Positions 56,029-64,000 of a DNA stretch of 64,000 nucleotides are shown here, in pieces (the stretch's first letter is position 1; each line of letters opens with the position of its first letter). Both the position numbers and the translations under genes were made by a program. The stretch is from Desulfurivibrio dismutans (GTDB lineage: Bacteria > Desulfobacterota > Desulfobulbia > Desulfobulbales > Desulfurivibrionaceae). The stretch is taken from contig NZ_JARGDQ010000002.1 in NCBI RefSeq assembly GCF_029210385.1, positions 124,001 to 188,000 on the forward strand, read 5' to 3'. The notes beneath the pieces are model-generated. The model made no database searches, was not told the origin of the DNA, and worked only from the letters and a program-made list of their open reading frames with translations.

Positions 56029-56498
56029 AAAAAACCTCAGCATTTGGTCACATGGAAGATCGTGCCATTGGCTCTCAATCTGTAGAAACAAACCACATGA
56101 CAACATGTCATTAGTCAACAAAAAATGATCATTCCAGTCAACCTTAAATGGCCTGCTGCCACAAGAGTTTTTTTCAAAATATAACTTCCCGGCTGTCAGC
56201 AAAGCACCCACCGGGCAATACGCTTGACAACCACCTCGGTAAGCCCCTATGGTAACTTGCGATTGAGGTGTAATTTTTTGTAACTGTCCAGCCGCACCCC
56301 ATCTTGCGGCGATCAGGTCGGCTTGAGTACCTGATGTACGCTACGCCGACCTGGCTTACCGCAACCTGGGGCACGGCTGAACAGTTACGTGCCAGAATGA
56401 GCCGGCCAGAATGAGCTGGATAGTTACATTTTTTTTATGTTAGTCGGTCCTTTGGCCGGTTGACGGCCTGACCCCAAATAAACCGAGGAGTTGCCCTT
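56029..56498. other. Divergent intergenic region between DUF481 and alcohol dehydrogenase genes
   Basis: About 470 bp without a supported gene. It contains repeat unit B2 (56280-56427). The alcohol dehydrogenase start is preceded by gaggag at 56480-56485. The segment 56029-56270 is AT-richer and holds nothing recognisable apart from the DUF481 ribosome site. Confidence 0.6.
56280..56427. repeat. 148-bp repeat unit B2 containing a B-type palindrome
   Basis: Inverted relative to B1, exactly the same length (148 bp) and similar throughout. The 109-bp palindrome is at 56280-56388; the extra 39 bp with TGGCCGG-separated CCAGAATGAG repeats lie to its right. The unit is directly flanked by ATTTTTT on both sides (56273-56279 and 56428-56434), a possible target duplication, although the sequence is low complexity. 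Confidence 0.9.
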
Positions 56499-57647
56499 AT
56501 GGATGATTTCATTTTTCACAATCCCACCAAAATTCTGTTCGGCCCCGGCCGGGAGACGGAAATCGGCCGGGAACTGAAGGAGGCCGGAGTCGGCCGAGTG
56601 TTGCTGGTCTATGGCCGCAACTCAGTAAAAAAAAGCGGTCTGCTGGCGCGGGTGAAGGATTGCCTGAAGGCGGTAGGAGTGGAATTTATCGAGCACGGAG
56701 GGGTGGTCTCCAACCCGGTGCTGAGCCATGTCCGCCAGGGTATCACCCTGGCCCGGGAAAACAGCGTGGAGGCGGTGCTGGCGGTGGGCGGCGGCTCCGT
56801 ACTGGATGAGGCCAAGGCCATCGCCGTGGGGGTGGCCGCCGATGTTGATGTCTGGGAGTTTTTCACCGGCCGGGAGGTAACCACCGCCCTGCCGGTGTTT
56901 ACCGTACTGACCCTGGCCGCTTCCGGCAGCGAAATGAACGGTAACGCGGTGATCACCAACGAAGAGACCAGGCAGAAGTACAACATCGGTACCATTCACG
57001 TCTACCCGAAAGTTTCCGTCCTCAATCCGGAACTGACCCATTCGGTAAGCCCTGAATACTCCGCCTATGGCGCGGTGGACGCCATCGCTCATCTAATCGA
57101 GGCCTACTTTACCAAAAAGCCGGGTACCCACCTGCAGGACCGCCTGGTGGAAGGCCTGATCCTGACCATCATGGAAAACGCCGAGGTTATCCGTGATCAA
57201 CCCGAGAACGCCCAGGCCCGAGCCACCATGATGTGGGCCGCCACCCTGGCCTTAAACGGCCTCACCCCGGCCGGAGTCGGCCCCTACACCTTCCCCAACC
57301 ACATGATCGAGCACTCCCTGAGCGCCCTCTACGACATTGCCCACGGAGCAGGCCTGGCCATCGTCATTCCGGCCTGGATGCGGTGGTACCGGCCACAAAA
57401 CTCCGAGCAGTTCGACCGCTTTGCTCGCGAGGTTTTCGGGCTGGATCAAGGAGAAGAAGGTATTACCGCTTTGAAGAAGTGGTTCAAGGAACTGGGCTGC
57501 CCCGTCACCCTGGGTGAAGTCGGTATCGCCGCCACCGATATTCCGGCCATCCGGGACAACGTTTATGATACCGCCAAACTCTGGGGGGTCGATCAGCTTT
57601 ACCCGCCCGCCGCCATCGAGGAGGTCCTGCACCTGACGGTGGCCTGA
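56499..57647 (+). CDS. Iron-containing alcohol dehydrogenase (YqhD/BdhA-like)
   Basis: A 382-residue group III dehydrogenase. Starts MDDFIFHNPTKILFGPGRE, typical of butanol-dehydrogenase/YqhD proteins. The NAD(P)-binding glycine motif is AVGGGSVLDEAKAIAVG. Metal ligands are visible as Asp and His in GAVDAIAHLIEAYF and in NHMIEHSLSALYDIAHGAGLA. It reduces aldehydes or oxidises alcohols in the cytoplasm; substrate is not predictable. Ribosome site gaggag is 13-18 bases upstream. Ends 14 bp from the convergent cytochrome gene, with no terminator visible in between. Confidence 0.92.
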   Translation: MDDFIFHNPTKILFGPGRETEIGRELKEAGVGRVLLVYGRNSVKKSGLLARVKDCLKAVGVEFIEHGGVVSNPVLSHVRQGITLARENSVEAVLAVGGGSVLDEAKAIAVGVAADVDVWEFFTGREVTTALPVFTVLTLAASGSEMNGNAVITNEETRQKYNIGTIHVYPKVSVLNPELTHSVSPEYSAYGAVDAIAHLIEAYFTKKPGTHLQDRLVEGLILTIMENAEVIRDQPENAQARATMMWAATLALNGLTPAGVGPYTFPNHMIEHSLSALYDIAHGAGLAIVIPAWMRWYRPQNSEQFDRFAREVFGLDQGEEGITALKKWFKELGCPVTLGEVGIAATDIPAIRDNVYDTAKLWGVDQLYPPAAIEEVLHLTVA

Positions 57648-57661
57648 GTTGAACGTCTACC

Positions 57662-58771
57662 CTAGAACAGGTCCGCAATGTAACCGGCCCCGTGATAATG
57701 GCAGGAGACACAGTCACCGACATAGCCGGCAAAGTGCAGCGACCCGCGAAGCCCGTTACCAACGTCCCCGCCCTGCTCATGGGTATGACAAACCGCGCAG
57801 AGCTGTTCAAAGTTACGTTCGCTGACCGCCACCGAAGAACTTAAGACCGCAGCGTCGGTCAATTCGCCGGCGGTATCGGCCCGCTCGGTAATCAGATAGG
57901 GGTTACCGGAAGAGTGGACGAAGTGGCAGTCGGTGCAACTGAGCACCATGCCGGCTTCATAACCGGCCCGGTAGACGTTGGGCAAGCCGGCCGACACCAC
58001 TGGTTTGTCGGCCTGGGAGGTGCCGGACCGGAATCCGTGAATGTCGGCGGTGGCCCGGCGTTCGGCATCGGTGCTGCCGGCACCCATAAAGGACCGCTGC
58101 AGATCGGTATAAACCGGGGCCTGAGGCAGTTCGGGATATCTCAGCGGCGGCGGGATAATATCGCCGACGGGGGTGGAAACCCCGTCAAAGTCGTGGCAGG
58201 TGAGGCAAAAATCGTTGATGGAATCATAGCTGACCCCGGCCCGAAAACGGGTCAGATCATCGTTCAAATCAAAGGTGCCGTCCATGTTGGAGCGTTCATG
58301 GCAAACCACGCAATCGACGTCCCGCAAGGCGTTGCCGCCGATATGGGTGATGGTGTGGGCATGCTCCTTTTTGAATTGCCCGGCGCCGGCCATGACCCCG
58401 CTGTTGCCGTGGCAAATCAGGCATTCCCGGCCCTGGACGGGATCCAGGCCGTTGGTGTCGTGACAGGCCAGGCAGGACCGCTGGACATCACCGCCCACCC
58501 GGTCGGCCAATCGCACCAGGCTGTCGGCGATCCCTTTCATCTCGGCATGCATGGCCTCCACCCGTTCCATGGGGTGGCAGGTAAGGCAGTCTTTGCGGCC
58601 CCAACCCAGTCCACCGGCATGATCATCGGAGCTGAGCAGCCGCGGCGCCACCCCGGTACCGGGGGGATCATAGTCATCTTTGGCCGCAGAGCTGCTGCCG
58701 CCGCAGGCGGCCAGCAACAGGCCGGCGGAGATGACAAGCACTGCCAGGGTTATCGGGTTCCAGCTTTTCAT
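57662..58771 (-). CDS. Octaheme c-type cytochrome lipoprotein
   Basis: A 369-residue exported cytochrome. The start MKSWNPITLAVLVISAGLLL with lipobox LLAAC indicates a lipid-anchored protein; agagg lies 8-12 bases upstream, and in-frame codons further up overlap the next gene. Eight CXXCH motifs are visible: CLTCH, CLACH, CLICH, CVVCH, CLTCH, CTDCH, CAVCH and CVSCH. Extra histidines near several of them suggest bis-His ligation. It is the last gene of the cytochrome operon, 19 bp after the 20-heme cytochrome, and could be the periplasm-facing or surface lipoprotein partner. Confidence 0.9.
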   Translation of the reverse strand: MKSWNPITLAVLVISAGLLLAACGGSSSAAKDDYDPPGTGVAPRLLSSDDHAGGLGWGRKDCLTCHPMERVEAMHAEMKGIADSLVRLADRVGGDVQRSCLACHDTNGLDPVQGRECLICHGNSGVMAGAGQFKKEHAHTITHIGGNALRDVDCVVCHERSNMDGTFDLNDDLTRFRAGVSYDSINDFCLTCHDFDGVSTPVGDIIPPPLRYPELPQAPVYTDLQRSFMGAGSTDAERRATADIHGFRSGTSQADKPVVSAGLPNVYRAGYEAGMVLSCTDCHFVHSSGNPYLITERADTAGELTDAAVLSSSVAVSERNFEQLCAVCHTHEQGGDVGNGLRGSLHFAGYVGDCVSCHYHGAGYIADLF

Positions 58772-58790
58772 CAAGCTACCTCTGTCTTGC

Positions 58791-61304
58791 TTAATTACCG
58801 CGGAATCGCCGCAGCAGTTCCCGCAGAGCGCCAACCGGATCGTCGGCGTAGTAGGGGCTGTCTTCGGTGCGTGCCTTTTCCTCGTGATAAAAAAGGTACT
58901 TGGTCCGCACCTGGCTGCCGTGACAATCAACACAGAAGGTGGCGGCGGGGTCACCCATTTTGAGGAAGGCCTGCTGGGGCGAAGTTATCACCTTGTCTTC
59001 CCGGGCCAGCAGCTGCCGACTCCAGATATGGGGATCATGGCAGGTGGCGCAGACAAACTCCCGCTCCACCGCCGCCATGGTCTTCTCAGGGTCGGAGAGA
59101 TCCAGCCGGGCCAGCAGGACCGGGTCGGTGAGCAGCAGGGCCTCCGGGTGGCGGTACAGACTCACCCGGGAATCCTCACCGGGCTCGCCGGGCCGGTGGC
59201 AATCCAGGCAGAGACGGTTCTGTTCCTTGTCATCGGGCAACACACCGGCAAGATCCCGCCCCCAGAGCCGATCACCATGGGCGTTGTGGGGAGCGTGACA
59301 CTGTTCGCAAACCCCCAGTTCCATCGCCCGGCCGGCATGGGCCGAGAGGTCATGGTCACTGTCGATGACCAGGGCCGGAGTGCGGTGGCATTGGGCGCAG
59401 AGCTCACCCCCGCGGTTATCGACCAGCAGAAAGCTGCTGCTCACGTCACCCTCCAGCAGGTAACCCGGCCCCGGTTCTGTCTGGCCGGGCGCCCAGCGAT
59501 GGACATCATGGCAGGAAAGACAGGTAACCTCCTGGTCGGCCAGTTCCTCGCTGCTCTCGCTTTCTTCCGGTTTTTCGCCCATGGGGTGGCTGATCTCACC
59601 GATCAATCTCTCACGCCCCACCCGGTTTTCTTCATGGCAGGAAAGGCAATAGAAATTTTCCGGATTGCGGCTAATGGCCTCGGGATAAGTCACCTCCGGC
59701 GGTGCCACAGCAAACCCAACCGGTTCTGGCCCTTCGTGCATCAGGTGGCAGGCGCCGCAGGCGCCGCTCATTCCCGGTTTCTCCCCCCGGATGTTGCGGT
59801 ATTCCAGTTCAAAGAGGCGAGGATCGTGATTGGCGCCTTCCACCACCATCTGGTCGGTGTGGCACCGGGAGCACATCTCGGTGAAGTCCTCGATCCGCAA
59901 AAAGCGGGTGGAGATCAGGCCGCGTTCATCTCGGCCCTCCGGAGTGCCGTAAACCTGCCCCAATGACTGATGGGAGTCATGGCAGGTGTTGCAGTAAATT
60001 TTGTCGCCCGGTGTGAAATCGTGGTTATAGAGCGGCAGGCCATGGTCATCCCGGGGGCTGGCTCCATCCAGGTTGACCCCGACGCTGTGGCTGTAAGGTC
60101 CGGCCAGTTCCATTTCCAGCCGGCCCCGGCCGGGAGCGTGACAGGTGTTGCAGGCCTCGGTGGCGGGATCCTCCCCGGCCCGCATCTCCTGCTGCCAACC
60201 GTGGGCGCTATGACAGATGCCGCACAGACCGGCGTCGGCCACGTGCTGTTCATTAAGATTTTGCAGTTGCAACTCGAGATCGGTGATCAGCAGGTTGTGG
60301 GGGGTATCTTTGATCACCTTTTTGCTGTCGTGGCAGGACAGGCAAAGGTCCGACTCCCGGGTATCGGCCATCACCAGCAGGGCCTCTTCATCCTGCCCCT
60401 GGTGAATATTATGGCAGGACTGGCAGGTCAGCTTTTCATCCTCCAGCCGGGCGCCGGCTTCTTCCAGGGCGGCGGGAAACTCGGCCTGATCAAAATCCAC
60501 ATCCATTACATGGGCCAGGAAATCACCTTCACCGGCTTGCCGTATATTCTGCTCTTCGTGGCACTGACCACAGAAATTGGCCATCCCCGCCGCCACCGGC
60601 AGCAGGCTCTCCTGCTGCTTGGCGCCATGGACCACATGGCAGGAGTTGCAGATCACCTCTTCGGCCATTTTGCGCCCCGGTCGCAGGCGCAACTCCCGCA
60701 GATCGCCGGGAAACCCCTGGGCGATCTCCTCCCCCACCGAATGGCGCCCCTTGGCGGGACCGGTATCGTAATCCTGATGACAGGCCATGCACATCTCGGA
60801 GTTGGGGTTTTCCATGCGCAAGAAAAGATCATAGCTCAACTCTTCCACTTCGCCGGACTGGGCCGAATGAATGGTATGGCAGGTACCGCAATAAATTTCG
60901 TCGTTAACACTGAGCGGAAAGCGGCGCTCATCGATTTCCATTTCCTCGGAGGGTTTTTCAAACACCGTGTGACGCTTGCCGGTCCAGACATAGCGGGAAT
61001 CGGCGATATAACCGTCGTGGCAGCTGTAGCACATCTCCTCGTCGCTTACCAGCCCGTAGGTGCTCTTCATCAACACATTATCGCCCACCCAGGGGATCAG
61101 GGTTTCAACCTCCTGTTTAAACTCGTCCATCCACATGACATGGCAGACGGCGCATTCCCGCTTGGACGACTCTTCCAGCAAAGCGCCGGGGTGGGCTTGG
61201 ACCTGACCGCCAAACAGCAGCAGCAATGCCGCCAGGGTCAGGGCCGACAAAAGCGGGCGCCAGCGCCGTGTCGAGTTATCTCCGTTCCACCCCCGACCGC
61301 TCAT
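58791..61304 (-). CDS. 20-heme c-type cytochrome
   Basis: An 837-residue exported multiheme cytochrome with 20 CXXCH motifs counted by eye (from CAVCH near residue 50 to CVDCH near 790), spread evenly over the whole protein, with many CXXCHxxH patterns (e.g. CHTIH, CHVVHG, CHNIH, CHSAH, CHDSH, CHLMH, CHDVH). A signal peptide is present (RPLLSALTLAALLLLFGGQVQA). ATG at 61304 overlaps the NHL gene stop (ATGA) and has GGAGA upstream; ATG 61319 lacks such a site. No porin or membrane helix is present. It could store or conduct electrons over nanometre distances in the periplasm or at the cell surface. Exact family not recognised. Confidence 0.92.
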   Translation of the reverse strand: MSGRGWNGDNSTRRWRPLLSALTLAALLLLFGGQVQAHPGALLEESSKRECAVCHVMWMDEFKQEVETLIPWVGDNVLMKSTYGLVSDEEMCYSCHDGYIADSRYVWTGKRHTVFEKPSEEMEIDERRFPLSVNDEIYCGTCHTIHSAQSGEVEELSYDLFLRMENPNSEMCMACHQDYDTGPAKGRHSVGEEIAQGFPGDLRELRLRPGRKMAEEVICNSCHVVHGAKQQESLLPVAAGMANFCGQCHEEQNIRQAGEGDFLAHVMDVDFDQAEFPAALEEAGARLEDEKLTCQSCHNIHQGQDEEALLVMADTRESDLCLSCHDSKKVIKDTPHNLLITDLELQLQNLNEQHVADAGLCGICHSAHGWQQEMRAGEDPATEACNTCHAPGRGRLEMELAGPYSHSVGVNLDGASPRDDHGLPLYNHDFTPGDKIYCNTCHDSHQSLGQVYGTPEGRDERGLISTRFLRIEDFTEMCSRCHTDQMVVEGANHDPRLFELEYRNIRGEKPGMSGACGACHLMHEGPEPVGFAVAPPEVTYPEAISRNPENFYCLSCHEENRVGRERLIGEISHPMGEKPEESESSEELADQEVTCLSCHDVHRWAPGQTEPGPGYLLEGDVSSSFLLVDNRGGELCAQCHRTPALVIDSDHDLSAHAGRAMELGVCEQCHAPHNAHGDRLWGRDLAGVLPDDKEQNRLCLDCHRPGEPGEDSRVSLYRHPEALLLTDPVLLARLDLSDPEKTMAAVEREFVCATCHDPHIWSRQLLAREDKVITSPQQAFLKMGDPAATFCVDCHGSQVRTKYLFYHEEKARTEDSPYYADDPVGALRELLRRFRGN

Positions 61305-62236
61305 GGTTCCAGTCTCCATACACTTACTCGGTTTTCCAGCTGTTCCACCACGTAGAGGCGATTATTGGCAAAGGCCATGTTGGTGGGAGTCCGAAAGCGG
61401 ATATTTTCTCCCTGACCATCAGCCAGGATCCCCATCAGTCCACCGGCCGTTCGAAAGACCTGAATCACCCCGGTATAGCTGTCGGAGACAAAAGCCCGGT
61501 CACCCACCACCAGTACTCCCTTGGGGCGAAACAACCGCCCCGGGGTGATGCCCCACCCCCCCAGCCACTGGGCCTGGCGCCCGGAAGTCCGGAACCCCTT
61601 GACCCGGTTGTTGATCACATCCACCACAAAGATGACGCCATCGGCATCGATATCCAGAGTGGCCGGGAAACGAAACTCGCTGCTCCCTTCTCCAAATCGT
61701 CCCCAGTGCCGCAGCCTTTCACCTTCCCGGTTGTAAACCTGAACCCGGTGATTGTTGTTGTCGGCCAGAAATATCTCACCGGCAGGGGAAACCACGCAAT
61801 CGGTAATATCCGGTTTTTCGCCCTCCTGTACCGGGACTACGTCAAAGCCGCCCAGCAGCGCTCCACGGGTTGAATAGGCCAGCAGGCGACCGGTTTCCGC
61901 ATCCGGCACGTAAAGGCCGCCGTCACCGCTGGCACAGATGCCGATGGCCCGGGGAATTTCACGGGGGCTGCCAAACTGGCGACGATAGTTGCCCTCCAGG
62001 TCGTACACTGCCACCCGGTGATTCATACCATCCAGGACATAGAGCTCGCCATCAACGATGGTGAGATCGGTGGGCAGTTCCATGGCCAGGCCGGCGGCGT
62101 CCTCAATGGCAAAGTCAAATTCCACCAGGATCTTCTCGTAGGCCAGGGCCGCACGCGGCCCGGCGACCGAAAGCAGGGTCAGCGCCAGCAACAGCAGCAG
62201 CAACCGGCTTGGTTTATGACTTGGGCCGGCAACCAT
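61301..62236 (-). CDS. NHL-repeat beta-propeller protein, exported
   Basis: A 311-residue protein with a signal peptide (LLLLLLALTLLSVAGPRAALA). At least five NHL-type blades are visible: LPTDLTIVDGELYVLDGMNH-RVAVYD, AIGICASGDGGLYVPDAETG, CVVSPAGEIFLADNNNHRVQVYN, FPATLDIDADGVIFVVDVIN-NRVKGF, RPKGVLVVGDRAFVSDSYTG and a last TNMAFANNRLYVVEQLENRV, consistent with a six-bladed propeller. In cytochrome operons such propellers probably act as scaffold or assembly partners. Overlaps the upstream gene by TGATG and the downstream one by ATGA. Confidence 0.88.
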   Translation of the reverse strand: MVAGPSHKPSRLLLLLLALTLLSVAGPRAALAYEKILVEFDFAIEDAAGLAMELPTDLTIVDGELYVLDGMNHRVAVYDLEGNYRRQFGSPREIPRAIGICASGDGGLYVPDAETGRLLAYSTRGALLGGFDVVPVQEGEKPDITDCVVSPAGEIFLADNNNHRVQVYNREGERLRHWGRFGEGSSEFRFPATLDIDADGVIFVVDVINNRVKGFRTSGRQAQWLGGWGITPGRLFRPKGVLVVGDRAFVSDSYTGVIQVFRTAGGLMGILADGQGENIRFRTPTNMAFANNRLYVVEQLENRVSVWRLEP

Positions 62237-63984
62237 CAGCGACCCTCCCGGCGCGGTGAAAACAGCTGGGGTAGATGGAAACGCTCATCCTGGTCGTATT
62301 TCTCAATCAGGCCAAGAATGGCGCTGCCGGTCAACTCCCGGATCCGCTGTTCGGAGTAGCCCAGCTCCCGGAAGGGCAGGTACTGGATCTCCGGGTCGTG
62401 GCAATCCCGGCAGGAGACCGGCTCCGGGGTCAGGCCGTCGTGGAGGCGGCGCAGGTAATCGACCCGCTGGCCACGACTCAGGGTCGCCTGCAGATCCTGA
62501 TATTCGCTGCTCAGGATGGCCCGGTCGGGCCCGTCAAAGCGTTCCAGCCGGCCGTTGCGCCGGACAAAGGGAGCAATGCGGCAATCAACCCGCTCCTCCA
62601 CCCGGGTGTCGCAACCCAGGGCCTCGTCCTGAACCTCGCCGCCATCCTTGGAGAACCAGTAGAAATTGGCAAACAGCTCTTCCCCGTTCTGCTGCCGGGG
62701 CACATGGCACACCTCGCAAGAGAAGTAGAAGGTGTGCATATTGATGTAAGAACGCTTGATATCGATATCCTCATGGACCAGATCACCATGGCACGCCACA
62801 CAGGAAGAATGCTGGTCGGAGGCGATATCGATCCCCACGTTATGGAAATGCCCGCTCAAGTCCTCGATGGAATCCAGCCGGTACCCCCGATACTCCTCCT
62901 TGTTGTTGAAACCCTCCAGGGCACTGATACCCTCCAGCCGGACCTCTTTCAGTACGGTCTGGGGTGGCGGCTCGATTTTCTTGGGCCGCTCCCGGGGGAA
63001 AAAGCCATGGGAGCTGTAAATCGACAGATCCAGGATCATCCAGATCAGGACCACGGCAACAGCCGAAATCACCCCGCCGAAGATCAGCTTGGTGGACTTT
63101 CTTTCCTGCCAGTGATGCTCATGCTCCCCGGGCTCGTACTGGCCCTTGATCTCATGCTCCAGCCCCTCGGCCTTCATCATCGTCACGTACTCATCGTAGT
63201 GCTCCTCAATCATGTCGTGTTCCGACAGGTAGCCGGTGATGAAGACCCGCCCCATGGGGAATTTATGGCGGTGCAGATGGGTGTTGTAAATATGCCAGAC
63301 CAACAGGAAGCTGGCGGCCAGCAAGGCCTCGTCGGTATGGGCGATGTAGGAGATGTTGAATACGATGCCGGGTAGGTAATGGGAGAAAAACTCCAGGTTC
63401 CACATAAAGATGCCGGTCAGGCCCAGCAGCGGGGTGCCCCAGTAAACAGCGAAGTAGTCGAACTTCTCTTTCCACATGAACTTATCGTAGCGGGGCTTTT
63501 TGTCACTGATAAAAAGGTGATACTTGATGTAATCCACCAGGTCGGTGCCATCTTTGACATGGGGAATCATCGGGACGTTGTAAAAGGCCACCAGGGCGTT
63601 CCAGAAGGTGAATTCCCCCCGTTGCCTCATGGGCTTGATGTCCTCCCGGTAAAAGACGGCGATGAAATAGATCATGTGGTAAACAAACAACGTACACAGT
63701 GCCACCCCGGCAATGCGGTGCAGGATGGGGGCCATCTCGATGCCGCCCAGCAGGGCAAAAACGTGCTGCCAAAAGACGGAATCCGGAAATTTAAGGGGAA
63801 AGCCGGTGAGGATCAGAATCAATACCGACAGGGCCAGCCAGATATGCTGGATCCGCTGGTGCAGGCTGAACCGGAAGAAGAACTTATCCCCATTGTAGAC
63901 ATATATCCGGTTTCTCCGAAACTCGTAGGGAGAAACGGGCAGTTCCGTCCTGGGCCGTTGATTATCATTGCCGCTACTTGTCAT
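62236..63984 (-). CDS. Membrane cytochrome b fused to triheme cytochrome c
   Basis: A 582-residue fusion. The N-terminal ~335 residues form a di-heme cytochrome b of the formate-dehydrogenase-gamma/CbcL type, with about five helices (LALSVLILILTGFPL, IAGVALCTLFVYHMIYFIAVF, YFAVYWGTPLLGLTGIFMW, ALLAASFLLVWHIYNTHLH, LIFGGVISAVAVVLIWMILDL) and candidate heme histidines in LHQRIQHIW, LHRIAG, VYHM and VWHIYNTH. The C-terminal half has three CXXCH motifs (CVACH, CEVCH, CRDCH) and faces the periplasm. It would oxidise menaquinol and pass electrons to the following cytochromes. GGGAC precedes the ATG. It is the first gene visible in the operon; more may lie beyond the window. Confidence 0.88.
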   Translation of the reverse strand: MTSSGNDNQRPRTELPVSPYEFRRNRIYVYNGDKFFFRFSLHQRIQHIWLALSVLILILTGFPLKFPDSVFWQHVFALLGGIEMAPILHRIAGVALCTLFVYHMIYFIAVFYREDIKPMRQRGEFTFWNALVAFYNVPMIPHVKDGTDLVDYIKYHLFISDKKPRYDKFMWKEKFDYFAVYWGTPLLGLTGIFMWNLEFFSHYLPGIVFNISYIAHTDEALLAASFLLVWHIYNTHLHRHKFPMGRVFITGYLSEHDMIEEHYDEYVTMMKAEGLEHEIKGQYEPGEHEHHWQERKSTKLIFGGVISAVAVVLIWMILDLSIYSSHGFFPRERPKKIEPPPQTVLKEVRLEGISALEGFNNKEEYRGYRLDSIEDLSGHFHNVGIDIASDQHSSCVACHGDLVHEDIDIKRSYINMHTFYFSCEVCHVPRQQNGEELFANFYWFSKDGGEVQDEALGCDTRVEERVDCRIAPFVRRNGRLERFDGPDRAILSSEYQDLQATLSRGQRVDYLRRLHDGLTPEPVSCRDCHDPEIQYLPFRELGYSEQRIRELTGSAILGLIEKYDQDERFHLPQLFSPRREGR

Positions 63985-64000
63985 GATGCTTGTCCCTTTC

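Noticed and set aside
59970-61355. 461-codon plus-strand frame opposite the 20-heme cytochrome
   Set aside because: Antisense of a gene with 20 CXXCH motifs; the translated product has no coherent motif.

Overview
The window looks like a chromosomal segment of a GC-rich, anaerobic, respiratory bacterium, most likely a Desulfobacterota member close to Desulfobulbales/Desulfurivibrio. This placement is inferred from gene content: an LL-diaminopimelate aminotransferase, several multiheme c-type cytochromes including one with 20 CXXCH motifs, a fused arsenosugar-type glycosyltransferase, and a TamB/TamA outer-membrane system. No ribosomal RNA or phylogenetic marker is present to confirm it.

Region 1 (1-12746) is a defence island that abuts the 3' end of a tRNA-Arg gene. 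It starts with the truncated end of a DUF3732 coiled-coil ATPase. A complete type I restriction-modification operon follows, with an unusual layout: hsdM, a phosphoribosyltransferase-like (PRTase-CE-like) protein, an HsdS that carries an N-terminal NADAR (YbiA-like N-glycosidase) domain, and hsdR, all tightly spaced or overlapping. Next come a zinc-ribbon protein, an orphan C-terminal piece of a different HsdR (DUF3387), a candidate integron attC site, an HNH-domain protein, a TPR gene scrap and paired direct repeats beside tRNA-Arg. The PRTase plus NADAR-HsdS arrangement is the best candidate for an undescribed system here.

Region 2 (12747-24600) is housekeeping: tRNA-Arg, groEL/groES, ilvE, an AI-2E-family exporter, an MTA-phosphorylase-like enzyme next to a fused arsenosugar-type glycosyltransferase, divergent tRNA-Pro and tRNA-Asn, a hybrid histidine kinase and a NapH-like ferredoxin.

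Region 3 (24657-37224) holds two divergently transcribed RND efflux systems (MFP-RND-TolC leftward, TetR-MFP-RND rightward) sharing one control region, then an HPP-family membrane protein and a nucleoside deaminase. Region 4 (37408-55148) is envelope and core functions: a TVP38-family protein, a three-domain acyl-activating/acyltransferase enzyme, CopA, TamB-TamA, DapL, RecQ and MscS.

Region 5 (55282-64000) has a DUF481 outer-membrane protein, an iron-type alcohol dehydrogenase and a leftward four-gene cytochrome operon: membrane cytochrome b fused to cytochrome c, NHL beta-propeller, 20-heme cytochrome, 8-heme lipoprotein cytochrome. It probably moves electrons from the quinone pool outward.

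Scattered between genes is a family of about 107-110 bp near-perfect palindromes: four A-type copies sitting at stop codons of leftward genes, and two B-type copies inside identical-length 148-bp units in divergent promoter regions. Stem positions covary between copies, which points to selection on a folded RNA or single-stranded DNA form.
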